Positions 20,101-33,100 of a stretch of 64,000 nt of DNA are shown here, piece after piece. Under the pieces are notes generated by a model, which saw only the letters and a list, made by a program, of their open reading frames with translations, was not told the DNA's origin and searched no databases. The DNA lies in assembly GCF_029227915.1 (NCBI RefSeq), contig NC_079887.1:7626001-7690000 (forward strand). Reading direction: 5' to 3'. Both the position numbers and the translations under genes were made by a program. This stretch comes from Hydractinia symbiolongicarpus. Taxonomy: Eukaryota; Cnidaria; Hydrozoa; Anthoathecata; Hydractiniidae. Positions within the stretch are counted from its first letter, which is position 1. Every line of letters starts with the position of its first letter.

Positions 20101-23100
20101 GAGTCTGCATGTCATACCAATCCATATGAGGGCGGTACGATGCTACCATCATATCTTCACTCATGCTGGTGCTAAGGCTTGTACTAAAACTGGTGCTGAA
20201 ACCTAGTAGAAGAGATTTTTAAGAGAAATTTGTTAAAACAGTGAATACTGCAAGTTATCAAATGTTATGGCACAGAATAGCAGTACAGGTCTTGTAACGT
20301 GAAAATAATTTAAAGAATGAGCACTCTGCGACCATTTTTAAACTGTTAACTGAAAGCTTTTTTAAAGAAACCTATTTTTTTATAAGAGCTTCAGAATGTT
20401 TTTGATGCTTGATATTTCTCACTTACTGTCATCTCCACAAGTGTATCCTCTTCCACGAAGTTTCTGACCCAATGTTAAACACGAGTAAATACCAAAAGGG
20501 TTTCTGTGTAAATATGCTTTGATCCAACTTTGAAGACGACGACAGCTAAACATTTGCGAGATCTACAAGAAAGTAAATACTCAAAACATAATTTTATAGT
20601 TTTTTTAAGCAGCTCACATTTTCTGTGTATGGTATCAAACTTCTACAGAGATATAGATTATCAAGTCCACGAATTGCAAAATCTGTTTCACCAGGCTGTG
20701 AAACAGATATAAACCACCTTAAACTCGGTAAATTTGGCTGAGCCTAATATTCCAATAAATTTTGTGCTGTTGCAAAAAAGTTAAAATAGTAATCAGTAAA
20801 TAACGGCAATGGATAATTTCTTGTATGTTTTCCTATAAAGTTATGTTTAAAATGTGTGACTGGTGGTTAATAACTTTTTTCTTACTTTAGAATAGCCTGC
20901 TTTTTTAGCTTCTTTTTGTTGACAAGCAGCTTGTTCCAGTGATAAAACCGTTCTAAAATGAAACAATCCAAATTTAAGTAAATCTTTATAAACAGCGTTG
21001 TGTAACATTTCCTTCACAGTTACCCAGTTCAATTTTAAACGTTTAATCGATCTAAGTCGAGAGGTGTAGAATTTAATTCTACAATGTACCAGTTAGGTTG
21101 CTCTACCTTTGACACTTAAACTTAAATGGACTAAAGACTTGGTAGAGTGGAACATGTGTCTCTCATTTTCACACGAACAAAAACAAAGAAACAGAAACAA
21201 CAGTCATAAACTCTCTACCTGCCATCAACTGTAGCTCCTATTAAAAAACTTAAGATTTTTACTGCATCAACAGTTAACATTACATCATTGTCTTCTCCAT
21301 AAGTATCTAAAACACAACAAGATAACATTAAATTATTATTAATATTATTGTTTTACCAACACTTCCGCATTGGCAAAAACACTGTAATAAATGTGAGTCC
21401 TGTGTTCTGAATGTATATAGGTATATCTTTTGATTTCAAAAAGAACTTCATAACCACTGGGTCACGTGCCCTTTGCATAATTATGGTTTTCAAAGAATTC
21501 TAGCCATGACAATACTATGCAAAAAACTTAATGCGCAACAGTTTTGAGGTCCTAGACTAATTTGTAGTAACAAGATAACATACCAGGTTCCACAAGCAGG
21601 TCTAAAATTTCAGTGATGTTATTGATAATAAATGACATTTGAGCATTCTCATCAATACCCTATACAAAAATAAAATACATACATAAGAGAGTAAGTAAAA
21701 AACTACAGTTATAACACCATAGGTAAGAAAATTTCATAGAAAATTCGTTTACTCTCCTCATGCAAACATACCTTTATACCAATGGCAGCACGGCCTTCAA
21801 GGTCACTTGATCTACTTCTTAGTGGGTACTCGTCACCAGTAACAATTGGTGATTTCATAGAAATAACATGGGCATGTTGAATGTACAAGTATAAAATAAA
21901 TTTCAATAAATCGACACTTCGTTTCTCCTTTATAGTTGCTAAGATAAAACAAAAGAGAAAATAAACCATTGACAACGACAACAATAACAACAACAAACAA
22001 CAAAACAAAAAATAACGAGTAAACAAACCCTTCTCGGCTTCATCTTTTGCAGCAAATATAATCTCTGCATTTTTTAAATGCATATTTGAATCATTTTCAG
22101 TCAGCACTTCGCATGTGTGAAAATAGCTAAAAAAACACCAGCTGTAAATAAAACAAAAACATTGGCAAAGAAAAAAATATATTTTTAGCAAAAAAATCAT
22201 TTACAACTGACAAATTGGATGTGGTCATTTTCCTTTAATGTTGCCGAAAAATACATGTCTAAATGTTAAATTTCTAACGTTACGGCGCGACGTAAATAAC
22301 ACTACTTTAACGACAATATTCTATATTAAATTAAGGAATCCATTACAGTGCACCTAAAACTTTAAGGTCAAATAACTTGGACACGAGGTGACGTGAAGTC
22401 AATGATTTTTCACCGCATGGGAAACTAGGGACCACCTAGGACCAATTTGGGTAAGTTTCCCAAACCTGGGTCCCGAAATCCGTTTCAGAATGGATGGGTT
22501 GATGACATCATCAAAAAACCTTCAAAACCTAAAACCTTCAAACCCTAAAATCTCTGCAACCGTTTGTCAAAAGTGCATGTTCTATACATTTTCTTGATCA
22601 GCGTTTCAAGATCTATACGATGAAGGCAACAGGTGTATATATATTTTTAAAAATATTTGGGTTTTGATGGGCCACTGTTGACGTTAGCAAATTTTTAAAA
22701 CCCTTATATCTCATTAACCGCTCATCAAAAGCACATGATCATATACATTTTCTTGATCAGCGTTTTAAGCTCTACACAATAGAGACACAACTAATTTTCA
22801 GCAAATTTATTCCCTATATGCACTGCTGACGTTAGGAAATCATTTGAAACAACCTATTTTTCCATTGTTTTTTTTGCCTAAGTGGATTTTTCTATGGGCC
22901 TTATCGAATAGTAAATAACAATATCATAATAATTGCAATACTTACGTCCATGCAAGGCTTTCATCAATTTGTAGTTTATTGCATGCCACATGCTTCCATA
23001 CTGAATAACTAAATTTGATAGAAATTACGTTTAGAAAATCTGTTTTATAAATAGAAGGATATATAGGAAAAGCAAAAATTGTTTGATGCAAGCACAATCT

Positions 23101-23439
23101 TTCTAATAATATAATAATTCAATTTTTCATCATACTAGCAAAAGGTTGCTTATATTGATTTTGTATAGTTACACATTCACCAAAATAAAATATACCTTAT
23201 ACGAGGGTAACCAGCATTTCCTTTATTCTTAGCATATGCAAATAATTTTCGTAAGTTCTAAAAAAATATTTTATGAAGTAAAAGTTATACTTGCACACCA
23301 ACTAAAAATTTCTTCTACGGAGAAAGAAACTTACATGATGATTTAACTTTATAGGAGGTGGAATTTGAATAATACCAACATCAAATGGTTCTGGCTTTAC
23401 CCAAAGGTAAATATTTGATGAAGATATTGCAGATGCCAT
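17140..23439 (-). CDS. TBCCD1: TBCC domain-containing protein 1 (16 exons)
   Basis: Sixteen minus-strand exons join with GT-AG introns and consistent phases to 569 residues. They are 23335-23439, 23196-23257, 22946-23008, 22029-22126, 21772-21938, 21584-21659, 21219-21306, 20886-20952, 20427-20562, 20004-20202, 19560-19811, 19085-19260, 18683-18780, 18469-18524, 18295-18388 and 17140-17217. The start MASAISSSNIYLWVKPEPF matches the family's N terminus (LWVKAEPF-type). The TBCC beta-helix lies in exons 11-12, with VNIHRCQHS and YSVIIEKCHDSTVVLG. The C terminus has PELNYWNRPL, RDFFKFVIPF and EWLQETGYNSLLESL, all diagnostic of TBCCD1. Family knowledge: it acts at the centrosome in centrosome-nucleus and Golgi positioning. 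Length is close to the vertebrate protein (about 557). Exons 8-10 are the least certain in detail. Confidence 0.93.
17332..18150. repeat. Minisatellite with two alternating ~31-bp unit types
   Basis: About 27 units of 28-31 bp lie in tandem. One type contains TTTTGTGGGAGATATTAAAG, the other TTTATTAGGGAACATTTAAG. Both are joined by GTTATCG followed by GGGCGG or AATGG, so the real higher-order period is about 62 bp over much of the array. The right-hand third is less regular. It fills most of the last intron of TBCCD1 (17218-18294). Confidence 0.95.
22530..22860. repeat. Two diverged tandem copies of a ~160-bp repeat
   Basis: The block ATACATTTTCTTGATCAGCG occurs at about 22580 and again at about 22741, followed each time by TTTYAAGNTCTAYACRAT-like sequence and ending in TGACGTTAG. 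The whole unit is about 160 bp and lies in TBCCD1 intron 3 (22127-22945). It is probably a fragment of a larger dispersed repeat, because a degenerate TTCAAAACC/AAACCTAAA run precedes it. Confidence 0.7.
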
Positions 23440-24713
23440 AACCAAGAAAAGTAGTCAATCATAATATTACCCTAAAAATATTATATAGTTAATTTTTTTA
23501 AAAGTAACTAAAAAATGTTATTTGAGCTGGACTTTTTTTGATGGACAGGCTTGATATTTTGCATGATTATACTCTTACATCCCCACATTCTCCTGTAGGG
23601 AGATAGAAGTGCTATGATTTAGCAAGTTGATACATAGATATATTATATCTATATATACCTATTAACTTCTCATTTTGAAAATAGGCTGCTAAAACAAAAG
23701 CCAAAAAAATAAAAATAGGAGACTGCAACAGCAACAACACCCTAGCAGCACTTAAAATAATGGGCAGTCAATGGTCGCTGACAAACGAAATTTGATTTTT
23801 GACTGTCCAGATACAAAAAACCGAGTCAAGTTGACTGTCAACTATTATTCTTCCAGGAGTGAAAATACACCATCAAAATATATATACATCAAAATACAAA
23901 TTGTTTATCAATAGGATATATACATAGTGTATAACAACAAAAACTCTGAGAGAATAAATAATCAATATTCACATCAGGCATTAACCATTAACCATAGGCA
24001 TTAACTGGATCATTTAAAACAGTTTCATATCACTTGTGGATAAATTAAAATGCGAATAAAACACTAATTTTCATTGAATTAATATAGCATTTTTCTCGCT
24101 AATGGTTAAATCAATACTATCAAACAAATTTAGAAAAAGTTATTTGTCCCGCTTTCTTAATTTTGTTTAAAATTAGGGGGCAGCCAAACCATAAAAAAAC
24201 ACATTTTACAAAGAAAATTAAACTCTCTGCAAACAGTACAGAAAGAGAAATGAAAAATTTTGTTGCTATATAATTAGCACTATGGCAAATTAATTCTTAT
24301 AACTAGATATTTTACACCCTTAAAAATTGTAGTTGCAATTTTTTAATATATCAACATTATATTATTGGTAAAATATGTGCACATTTTTTTGCATGGAATT
24401 TTATATGTTTTTATACATCTACTTGAGCAACATTAAAGATGAACTTTATCAAAATATTTTGATGTTAATGATGATGTTGTTTCATGAATTAAAAAAGAGA
24501 GAGTTTGAATTAATACAAATTAAAAGATTTTCACTGTGAATTAACATGAAGTAATAAATTATGTTTAAAAATTAATTTGTGGTATTTTATGTCAGTGGAA
24601 ACCTAATGCAAAAATAACTTCCTGTATGACTAACAAACATCTCAGTTAATATCTATATAAAAAATTACACGGTTAAAGGGGCTGCCCACAATTGTTATCA
24701 CATGAAACAGTTA

Positions 24714-24716
<3 letters not shown>
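23440..24716. other. Intergenic region upstream of TBCCD1
   Basis: It contains the TBCCD1 promoter side and AT-rich sequence. No coding block, RNA gene or clear mobile element was recognised on either strand. Confidence 0.5.

Positions 24717-24750
<34 letters not shown>
24717..24750 (+). repeat. Homopolymer of 34 G
   Basis: Thirty-four consecutive G residues directly follow TTAGGA. A run of this length can form intramolecular quadruplexes and is prone to length error in sequencing and assembly, so the exact count is uncertain. Confidence 0.95.
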
Positions 24751-24751
<1 letters not shown>

Positions 24752-24821
24752 AGGCTAATTGCTAATTCATTATGACATAACAAAAATTATTTTAAGATAT
24801 TTTAACCACCTAGTTAGGTTA

Positions 24822-25020
24822 TCATCATCATCATCATTCTCGGCTTAACGTCTGTTTTCCATGCTAGCATGGGTTGGACGGGGTATATTAATGACCCTCT
24901 TCCAATCTGATCTAGACTGTGCTAGATCTAAACTCAACTTCCTCTGTATCAAGTCTGTCCTTATAACCTCCTGCCAAGTCTTTCTCGGTCTGCCTCTGGG
25001 CTTTGGATGGGGTATATTAA
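24822..25020 (-). pseudogene. LINE 3' end (C terminus of ORF2 plus ATG-repeat tail)
   Basis: On the minus strand the frame reads PRGRPRKTWQEVIRTDL, LAQSRSDWKR and PTHASMENRR followed by a stop, then a (GAT)n tail at 24822-24836. The GRPRKTW block is the usual C terminus of RTE-like LINEs. The last codons and the following GCTTAACGTC-type sequence match the end of the 4780-5078 fragment. The palindromic CCATGCTAGCATGG is inside the coding end. 5'-truncated, hence a dead insertion. Confidence 0.88.
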
Positions 25021-25289
25021 TGATAATGATAATGATTAGTTGTATTATATACAGATTAAAATTACAATGGCAGCTAAATGTTGATGTAATGGACCTACAT
25101 CAAAATATCAAAAATTAGCTAAAAAGCATAAATATAATAAAACAACGATGTAAGCGATATCATGTATGCCCAAAAACCTTACACTTTTAGCTATTTTTTT
25201 GCTATCTATAGCTGTAGCTGCAGCTACCCTTTCTTGTGTGCAAGTTTATGGCACTTTAGAGGGGGCACATATCAAATTTTTAGAACCCT

Positions 25290-25685
25290 GCAATATATGT
25301 GAATACACTTTTACAATAATTCCGGAAAACACTCCATCACAGCTTAATTAGCGATCGGAGGAGGTAAACATCACACTTTTATAAGAGTTTATTAATGAAA
25401 AAACAGGTTTTTTCGTCATAACTTTTCTTGCCGCATTTTTTTTTTAATGAAAAGTACACAGAAGTTGTATCTTATTATTATTAAGGTTTCCTAAAAATTT
25501 GAAAAAAATTGATACGACGGAAGTTAAAAAACTGGAGAAGACACGCTTTCGTCTCTAACAAACTCTCATAACACTATTTTTACCTCCTTTTTTCCGATAT
25601 TGCAAAACGATGGAGAGCCGTAGGAACGCATGTACAATTGAATTATCGTAAAGGTGTATTCCACACATATAGCTAGCGATATATA
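25290..25685. repeat. Imperfect inverted repeat around a ~150-bp centre
   Basis: The left arm (about 25290-25395) and right arm (about 25555-25680) pair in reverse complement through patches such as ATATGTG, AATACAC, TTTAC, ATAATTC, GGAGGTAAA and AAGAGTTT with several indels. The centre holds A/T runs. It looks like an old foldback or MITE copy. A short ORF at 25166-25351 overlaps the left arm and is not treated as a gene. Confidence 0.45.
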
Positions 25686-25699
25686 TTCCACAATTAAAA

Positions 25700-26820
25700 A
25701 GAGCAATGATTGATTGTCAAACAACAGAACAAACGGCATTTTGGAGTTATCAACAAAAAATATATATTTTAAATTGCTATCTATACGCAAATTCCAGAGC
25801 CAAAATGAGCTTACTGCGCTGGAAAGTATTCAAATAACGTCTAGCTATATAGCTAGCTGGAGAGCTAGCTAAACTGGAATTTGAACATCATATGATTATA
25901 AGAAAAGATCTTATTGTGATTTAAAGTTTTTTAATGCTAAAAGAGTTTGATCGTAATATTCAACTGCAATGAAACATTCTCACTGCAGTTAATTTGCATC
26001 ATGGTCATCATTTCTTCATATAGAACATTAAAAGTTTGTATTAATTTAGGCAGTTGTACTTAGTGTATAAACTTAAAAATTTGCATGCTTCAATAAATTT
26101 TGATGCTGAATTTCAATACTTTGGTCGTTTTTGTTAAAAATGTTTCAGAACGTTTAAAAAAAATGTTAACCCACAATACAAACCATATATATCTGAGCTC
26201 CCACATCTTATTGCACAGTTACGCCGCCATCTGCAAATGCAATCTGACTCCGTGATAAAGATGCATGAAACTGAATAAATTTTTTTGGCAACTTTAAACC
26301 CAGGGCCCCGTTAATTAAAAAATGCAACAGGGTCTTGTCAAGGATTTCACGCATGCGTAAAAGAAGAGGGAGAAAGCAATTATTATGTAGCTGTAACAGT
26401 TTTAGGGAATATGTTTATGGTTTTCGTACAGTTCTTGTATATTAATCGTCCTAAAAAGGTTGCTGTATTCAAGCCAGAGTCGACGCAAACCTGTTAGTTT
26501 GGTCTGCTTTTTAGTCATCAGGTTATGGGAACTGCTTACGTCCTTTTTCTCTGTCTGATTAAAATTTCTTTTTTCTCGCACTAGTTTCTTCTAAACAAAG
26601 ATAAAAAATAATTTTTTAAAAAACGGCCAGGGCTAAGTGCTGAGGATCAAAAGTCTTCGCAATTTCAAAGAAATCAGATCTTTTTTATTTTTGGGCTTGG
26701 TATTGATATTATCGTTAATATTGTTCTTCTACTTGCAGTCCTTTGTGCCTGATAAAATCGAACAGGGGAGTGCAATTACAGTAACTAACCGCAATATATA
26801 TCGTTTAATAAATCTTATTT
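25700..26820. other. Intergenic region, no recognised gene
   Basis: A plus-strand frame at 26637-26891 begins with ATG-less sequence and has one hydrophobic stretch (LFLGLVLILSLILFFYLQSF) that could be a signal anchor. It has no downstream exon I can connect and runs into the tRNA-like repeat, so I leave it uncalled. Nothing else is recognised. Confidence 0.4.
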
Positions 26821-26822
26821 TG

Positions 26823-26895
26823 AGGACAGAAGTTAATCGACAGAGCACATGTCTTACGTTCAAAAAGGTTGTGGGTTCGGTCCCTGCGTAAGTTC
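26823..26895 (+). repeat. tRNA-like element, probably a SINE head
   Basis: The sequence has an internal promoter-like B box (GTGGGTTCGGTCCCTGC, ~26872-26888) and, upstream, a weak A-box-like TTAATCGACAGAGCA. A clean cloverleaf with paired acceptor ends could not be drawn by hand, so a functional tRNA is unlikely. Confidence 0.4.
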
Positions 26896-27150
26896 GTCGT
26901 CTAGTTGGAAAGATTATTGATTTGTGAGATTAAAAACTAAATGTAATATAAATCACTAATCACAGAATAAAAGCAATAAATTACAAAATATTTTGAGAAT
27001 TTCTTTTTTTTCTTTTTTAACGATGAAATAAGGAATACATCGCGTTCACAAAACATTCGATATTCGCTATCTCAAGAAATACCCTCAACACGGTTTGTGC
27101 TGAAAGGATGTTATATCGATGTGGCAGGCTTTATGACTAATCACTTCTCT

Positions 27151-30100
27151 CTATGCTTCAGCAGCAACCGTGTCTCGTACGCATTGAAAAGCAGCTATCA
27201 AGCCACTCATTTGAATCTTTTCTGACGTACCAGCCGACAAATTATATCTACATAAAAAAAGATTTAACAGTTGTCTACAGTTCAATTTTACTCCGCTTTT
27301 GAAATGTTTACCACGAAACAGCATGAAACAGTTTTAACGTTTCAAATTATTAACTTTAAAGTTGACGAGCTGGAAAAAGATCTCAGTCTAGAGATTTGAT
27401 AACTTTTTTATTTAAAGCTATTTAACATTTAATCAATCAAATATTGTGATGAACAGTGGTCGTGAAAATACATTGAAATAAATAAACTCACTCAATTTCC
27501 GCCATCTTGCTTAATAATGTTATACGCACATTGGGTGGGAAATCAACTAAAGGTATGAAGAATCAATATTATAACTGGTGCTGCTTCGGTGTTTTTAACA
27601 TTTGCACAAAAGTCATGCAAAAATGTAAATATCAGTTTCATGTTTGTTAATGAATGATTACTTGTTAAAAATTTCCATTTTTTTAATTGTATTTTTTATA
27701 AAAAATTATACAATATTTTTCAATAAGAGATAGTCTGCAAAATAATACATTTTAAAGCGACTGTATTTTCAAAAAATGCTATACAAAATGGTATATTAAT
27801 GCATCTAAAATATTTTAAACCATTATTGGTAATTCAACTGTCCTTATATGCAATAATTCGGTTATTTCTGTGCAGAATTTCGAAGAAAATAGCTAGCCAG
27901 ACAAAAAAAAGTTGCTTTGTTTTTGAACGGTTTGGGCCTAAGGTTGCTCATGTTGCTTATAAAAGAACAGCGTGTACAACTCATTTGTAAGCTAATCACC
28001 AAACGTAGAAAATGAAGATTCTGCCAGGTCTTGAGATCTTCCAAAGTAGTATAACAAAATAACATAACATAACATACTTATAATTGAGAAAATTGCTAAT
28101 TAAACACACTTACTTCTGTGAACAAGCAAATGAACTTCAGACAAAATATCTTGTAATGCAAGACCTTTTCTCGTCTTAAGTTCTGTGATTTCTGCAAAAT
28201 GTATTGTTAAAGACGATAATTGACCAGAAACAACACTGTGTAATTTACATAACAGATATTCCGTAACATAAACCACTTGTGTAGTTTAATTTGAAGCATG
28301 ATTATCAGAACAGATTTTGGGCTTTTATATTGTAACCATCCTGTACTTTGTAACAATCCTACTTTACAAAAAACACTCAAAAAATTCAAATAAATATTTG
28401 ATTGGTGAATGTGAATCGTACCATGAATTTTAAACAATCAGATTTCGATAAAAGAAATGTTAATGAGTTTGAACGTTCCAAAAACTTTTATTTTTGTTTG
28501 TTTGCTTTTGTTTTTTAAAATGAAACAGATTTTTAGCAATTTTGAAGACTGAAATTTGAATATGTTAGTGTTATAATTAAAAAGCAAAACAGGTCTTTTT
28601 ATATTTCGATCGTTTTTAATCTGGAATCCCAATCTGATATTCTTATCAACAATATATAATGAGATAGCGTTTTGTTTTATTTAAAAAAAAACATTAAAAG
28701 TCTAAAATACAGTGAGGGCTACTTAAAAATGTTTGAAATAAACCTTCGACTATTATTCACCAATTCCCTTCAAGGTTATGTTATTAATATCATAACTAGC
28801 TGTTTCCCGTGGAAGAATCCACTGTATTCCATTTAATTTATGTAGCAGATATATGTCCATCAAAAAACAAACAATACAGCAGTGCGCATCTTACATCTGC
28901 ATTATTATATAAATGACCAAAAAAATTAAAGGTTTTCAACAACTGCAGTATATATGTGACATTTAAAATCTAAATCTACTAAAATTACTGCTCTGACCAT
29001 CTGACAAATGCGAAAATTATTCGGAAAAAAGTTTTTAAAAGCATTTCAACATACATCTCACCCATAAAATTTAAATCACTCAAAACGCCACATATATACA
29101 AAAAAACTGATCAATGTCAAACACAAATCTCTCTCATTGTATATGTTAAAATCAGTTAGTTTATTGCAAACCCTGCCAAAGGCTGATACAAAATGTGAAA
29201 AATAAACAATAAATTTTGCCTAAGTAGAAATTTTTATCTAAGGTGTTAAAAAGGGATTTGCAAGGATAAATTATAATGCAATAAAACATTATTTGATATA
29301 TTGCATACGGTCCTTCCTCACCAAACTTTAGACAAAATGCCAACAAAATAACGGTGTTTAAATCTAAAATTAATAAAGTCCTTTTAGCAATTTGCATGCT
29401 GTTTTACCATCAATAAAGTAAACAAAATTTCAAATCTCACATAGTATTCTGTCACAATTTTTCATAAAATATATATATAAGTCATAATGAGTCATGTTAA
29501 ACAACAGCAATCAATCTGTATATAAGTTCATTTTATGTCAATTTTTGCACCAATTTTGCAACACAAAATACAAATTCTAAATAATACTAAAATCTCTTAT
29601 TTTGGTCCTTCGCATACCGACGGTCTCCCACAAATGTTTAATCAAAATGTAAAAAATGAGAGGTATTATTTCGGTACATATATCTACTGCATATGCCCTC
29701 TAAAACAATATTTTAATCCAAAATGCCAAAGAAAAACAGTTTGCAACAAAAATCAGTTATTTCGATAATATTGCATACACTCTTTCCTCACAAAAGCTTC
29801 ACAAACTGTAAAAAAAAGAATGGTTGTAGGGAGTGCTTCTGATTCAACAAAAAAAGTTTTTTTGACATATTGCATCTAGCCCTTACCCATTAAATCTTAC
29901 ACAAAATTTCCAAAACTATATACGATTTAGAACACATCAAATTTAAATCGAGAAGGATCAGTCATTTCGATATATTGCACGGAGTCCTCCCCAGTAAGAA
30001 TTTATACAAAATATAGAAAAACAAAGCTTGCAAGGTGTAAAATTAAATTCTTCTTCTGTGTATATATATATGGTCCTTCCTCGCAAAAGTAACATAAAAT

Positions 30101-33100
30101 GTCAAAAAGGTTCAGATATAACATCTAACACAACAAAAATCAGTTCTATCAGTATATGTCATGCCATTGTCTTCCACCAAATGTTCCCCTTAAAGTTTCA
30201 CAGAGACAGCCTGTAAATTAAAAACAACTAAGATCAGGTATTTTGGTCTATTTCATACCATTCTGTTCCAAATAACTTATAAAATGTAAAAATTGAGTGG
30301 TAAAACAGAAATTTGCAAAATTCCATTTTTTATATGCATGTATATTATATGCCTTCTACAACAATAAGTTAATTCAAAATGTCAAAAAGAAGAAAAAAAT
30401 AGCTTACAAAGAGTATAAAATGGAAATCAACAAAGTAGCTCTTTTGGTGTATTAAATATAAGCCATACGCACAAAAGTTTACACTAAATGTAAGAAAATG
30501 GTTGTGTTTAGTAATTCTAAATTAAGAAAAGTCAGTTCTTTTAGCATGCTGATTAAGGTTTTTGCCCACAAATTCTTACATGAAAATGTCAAAACCACAA
30601 TTTGAAACAAATTAAACTTACATTTTAAAAATAAGTAATTTCTGAACTTTATTTTTAGAATATTTGGAGGAAAGAACTTCGCAAACCAAAAAAAACCCAG
30701 GAAAATGTTTAAAATTTTCAGGGTTAATAACGTTTGATGTGTTTTGTGGGAATATATATACTGGGAATCTTTAGTTTAAAGCTAGCATTAGCTAGCTACA
30801 GCAGCTAATAGCTAGTCACTTAAATATAAACTGGAGACTTAGCTAGGTATAAAGAACATGGCTACATATATATATATATATATATTCCTAGCTAGCTGTT
30901 GGTGGTGGTTGGCTTTTTATGATGCTAGCTATAAAACATGTCTGGCAACAATAATATAATCAAAACTGAAAATAAAACATGAAAAAACCTTACAAAACCA
31001 TGCTCTTCTTCAAATGTTTTTTTAAAGATTTATTTTGAATGAAAGAGTAGAGAATACTCAAAAAGAACAGCCATCTTTTTCGTAAACACAATTTCCGTTT
31101 TATGCTAGGAACTTCATTTAACAGTCCGTATGCTTTGTGAATATCTAATACCGTTTCATATAAAGCGGTACCTATATATATATATGCTAACATAGAGTTT
31201 TTTGGCATAAGGGTATATATATTTATATCGTTATTAGCAGCGGGTTATATATTTACACCTTATGTGCGATTTCTATGAAGTACAACCCTAATCTTTTTAG
31301 TTAAATTTTAGCGTACAGCCACGTCATAAAAAAGTGACCCGTGATTTCCGTGTCGTGGACTCACAGTTTTACTCACGCAAGGGAATTAATATATAAGATT
31401 ACCAGAACAGATGAAAAAATATGAATAATTGGACACAATAAGTTGTTGAGAAGGAGAAAAAAAGCTTCTTTTTAGGTTCAAGCTGTTTTAGAATTTTTGG
31501 TGGTGCAAACAAATATGGTTACATTCGACATTCACAAAAAAAAATGAATCGCAGAAATAATAAACAAACATGGCGGCAGGAGCTGCTGGGAATGTATAAA
31601 CTTTGGGAGCAACAACTAAACGCATCATTTAGAAATGGAATTTATAACAACAAACCCGAAACAACACGAACTTCGAACATATCAAGTATAGTTGAAACAA
31701 CTTCACCTTTCAAAAAGAGTTTGTATTTTGAAGGGCGATCCAATAGTGTTCCTTCACAGATACTTGGAAACGAAATACTTTCGCTGAGTAGGTCATTGAA
31801 CATAACAAAGAAGTCATACGGGCGACGTGGATCGCAAAAAGTTTTTTTGCGTACATAGCATATCTAAACATAATGTTGTTTTAATGAAAGGTTGAAAATA
31901 AAGAATAGATTTATTATATTTGCGGCTTGTATCACCTTGATTTACGCGTCCCTGTAATTTACGCGCAAAGAGAATGCGAAATAGCACGCGCAGTTAACAA
32001 GCAACTTATTTTGAAGTTTAAATTTTTAACGAAAACATGAGTATTGTGGATGCTTTGTTTGCTGATATATAGAAACTCCACAAATAATATCGCACTTTCA
32101 CATAATCACACTTTCTCGAATTAAATCCAAAAAGCCTTCATATGGACAGGGATTAAGATTTCAAACCGCAATAAGATTTCTTTGTTTCTTTTATGAACTG
32201 CACATGCGGCATAAAAGTGTACACATTTATTTTCGCAACAAGTAACTAAACGAAGAAACAACTACAGCAGAAAACAACAAACACAGAACACAGCCAATCA
32301 TTAAGAAAAGGATACTTTTATAAGCGGTCGCAAAACTCTCATTAAGCATCCAGTCGACAATATTTTGAATTTCCTGTCGCAAAGGATTACCAGTACATGT
32401 GTAAACGGTTTCTTCCGTAACATTACCGTAACCGATGTGCGTACTCTGAAAAGAACATAAAGAACATAACCAAAGCATATGTATGTTTTGAGCTTCCTCG
32501 CCATTTTATATTCTGATTTATCCAGAATCTTTAATTATGATAAATCAAGAATTAAAGGAGTAAATTGTGGAGCTAAGTTAATAAAGCTCGTAACTTTTTT
32601 TCCCAGTTTCTACTCTCCCTCTCCCGTTAATAAAAAAATACATACCTGTAATATATTTAAAGATCGTCTCATGTCACCTTTCGCGAGTCTAAGCAAAGCT
32701 TTCTTTCCATCTTCTGTTATAGAAACACTAAAGCGTAGGAGGGTAGAAGTAAAAAAAATAGATTGGGGAATAAAGTTGAACGTATTGATTGGAAGTTGAT
32801 ACCAAAACAAACAACAGTTTTCCTTGATAAGTTTCAAATTTTTTAAATGATTTCGCTAATCAACACAATAAAAAGGTTTTTAATTTTACACTACAATTAA
32901 AATTCTAATGCTGCTTTAGTATATTTAAATTCGTTTCTTTAAATTTACGCTATGGTTCGTGATTCATATTGGTTTTGACACCGACCAGAAGAAACTTCAA
33001 AACATCCGATTACTAGTGATCATGACGAATATCAAGACATTGCGGGGTGGCCACAGAAATTATGAAAAAAGTCCATGATTAATTAGTAACAATTTTGCAA

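Noticed and set aside
21709-22200. Long minus-strand frame with hydrophobic stretches in TBCCD1
   Set aside because: It is two TBCCD1 exons (4 and 5) read through an open AT-rich intron; the hydrophobic part between them is intronic.
25166-25351. Short plus-strand ORF with a signal-peptide-like start (LLAIFLLSIAVAAATLSC)
   Set aside because: It overlaps one arm of an inverted repeat, has no conserved domain, no splice partner and no nearby polyadenylation signal; it is likely a chance frame in repeat sequence.
26637-26891. Plus-strand frame with a signal-anchor-like segment, as in type II glycosyltransferases
   Set aside because: It does not start with ATG at its left end, no catalytic exon follows, and its end falls in a tRNA-like repeat.
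26823-26895. Functional tRNA gene
   Set aside because: A B box is visible, but I cannot pair an acceptor stem or anticodon arm; a SINE head or decayed tRNA fits better.
29150-30620. CRISPR-like array
   Set aside because: Repeated motif with spacers was considered, but the whole unit is repeated and diverged, there is no identical direct repeat, and the host is an animal.
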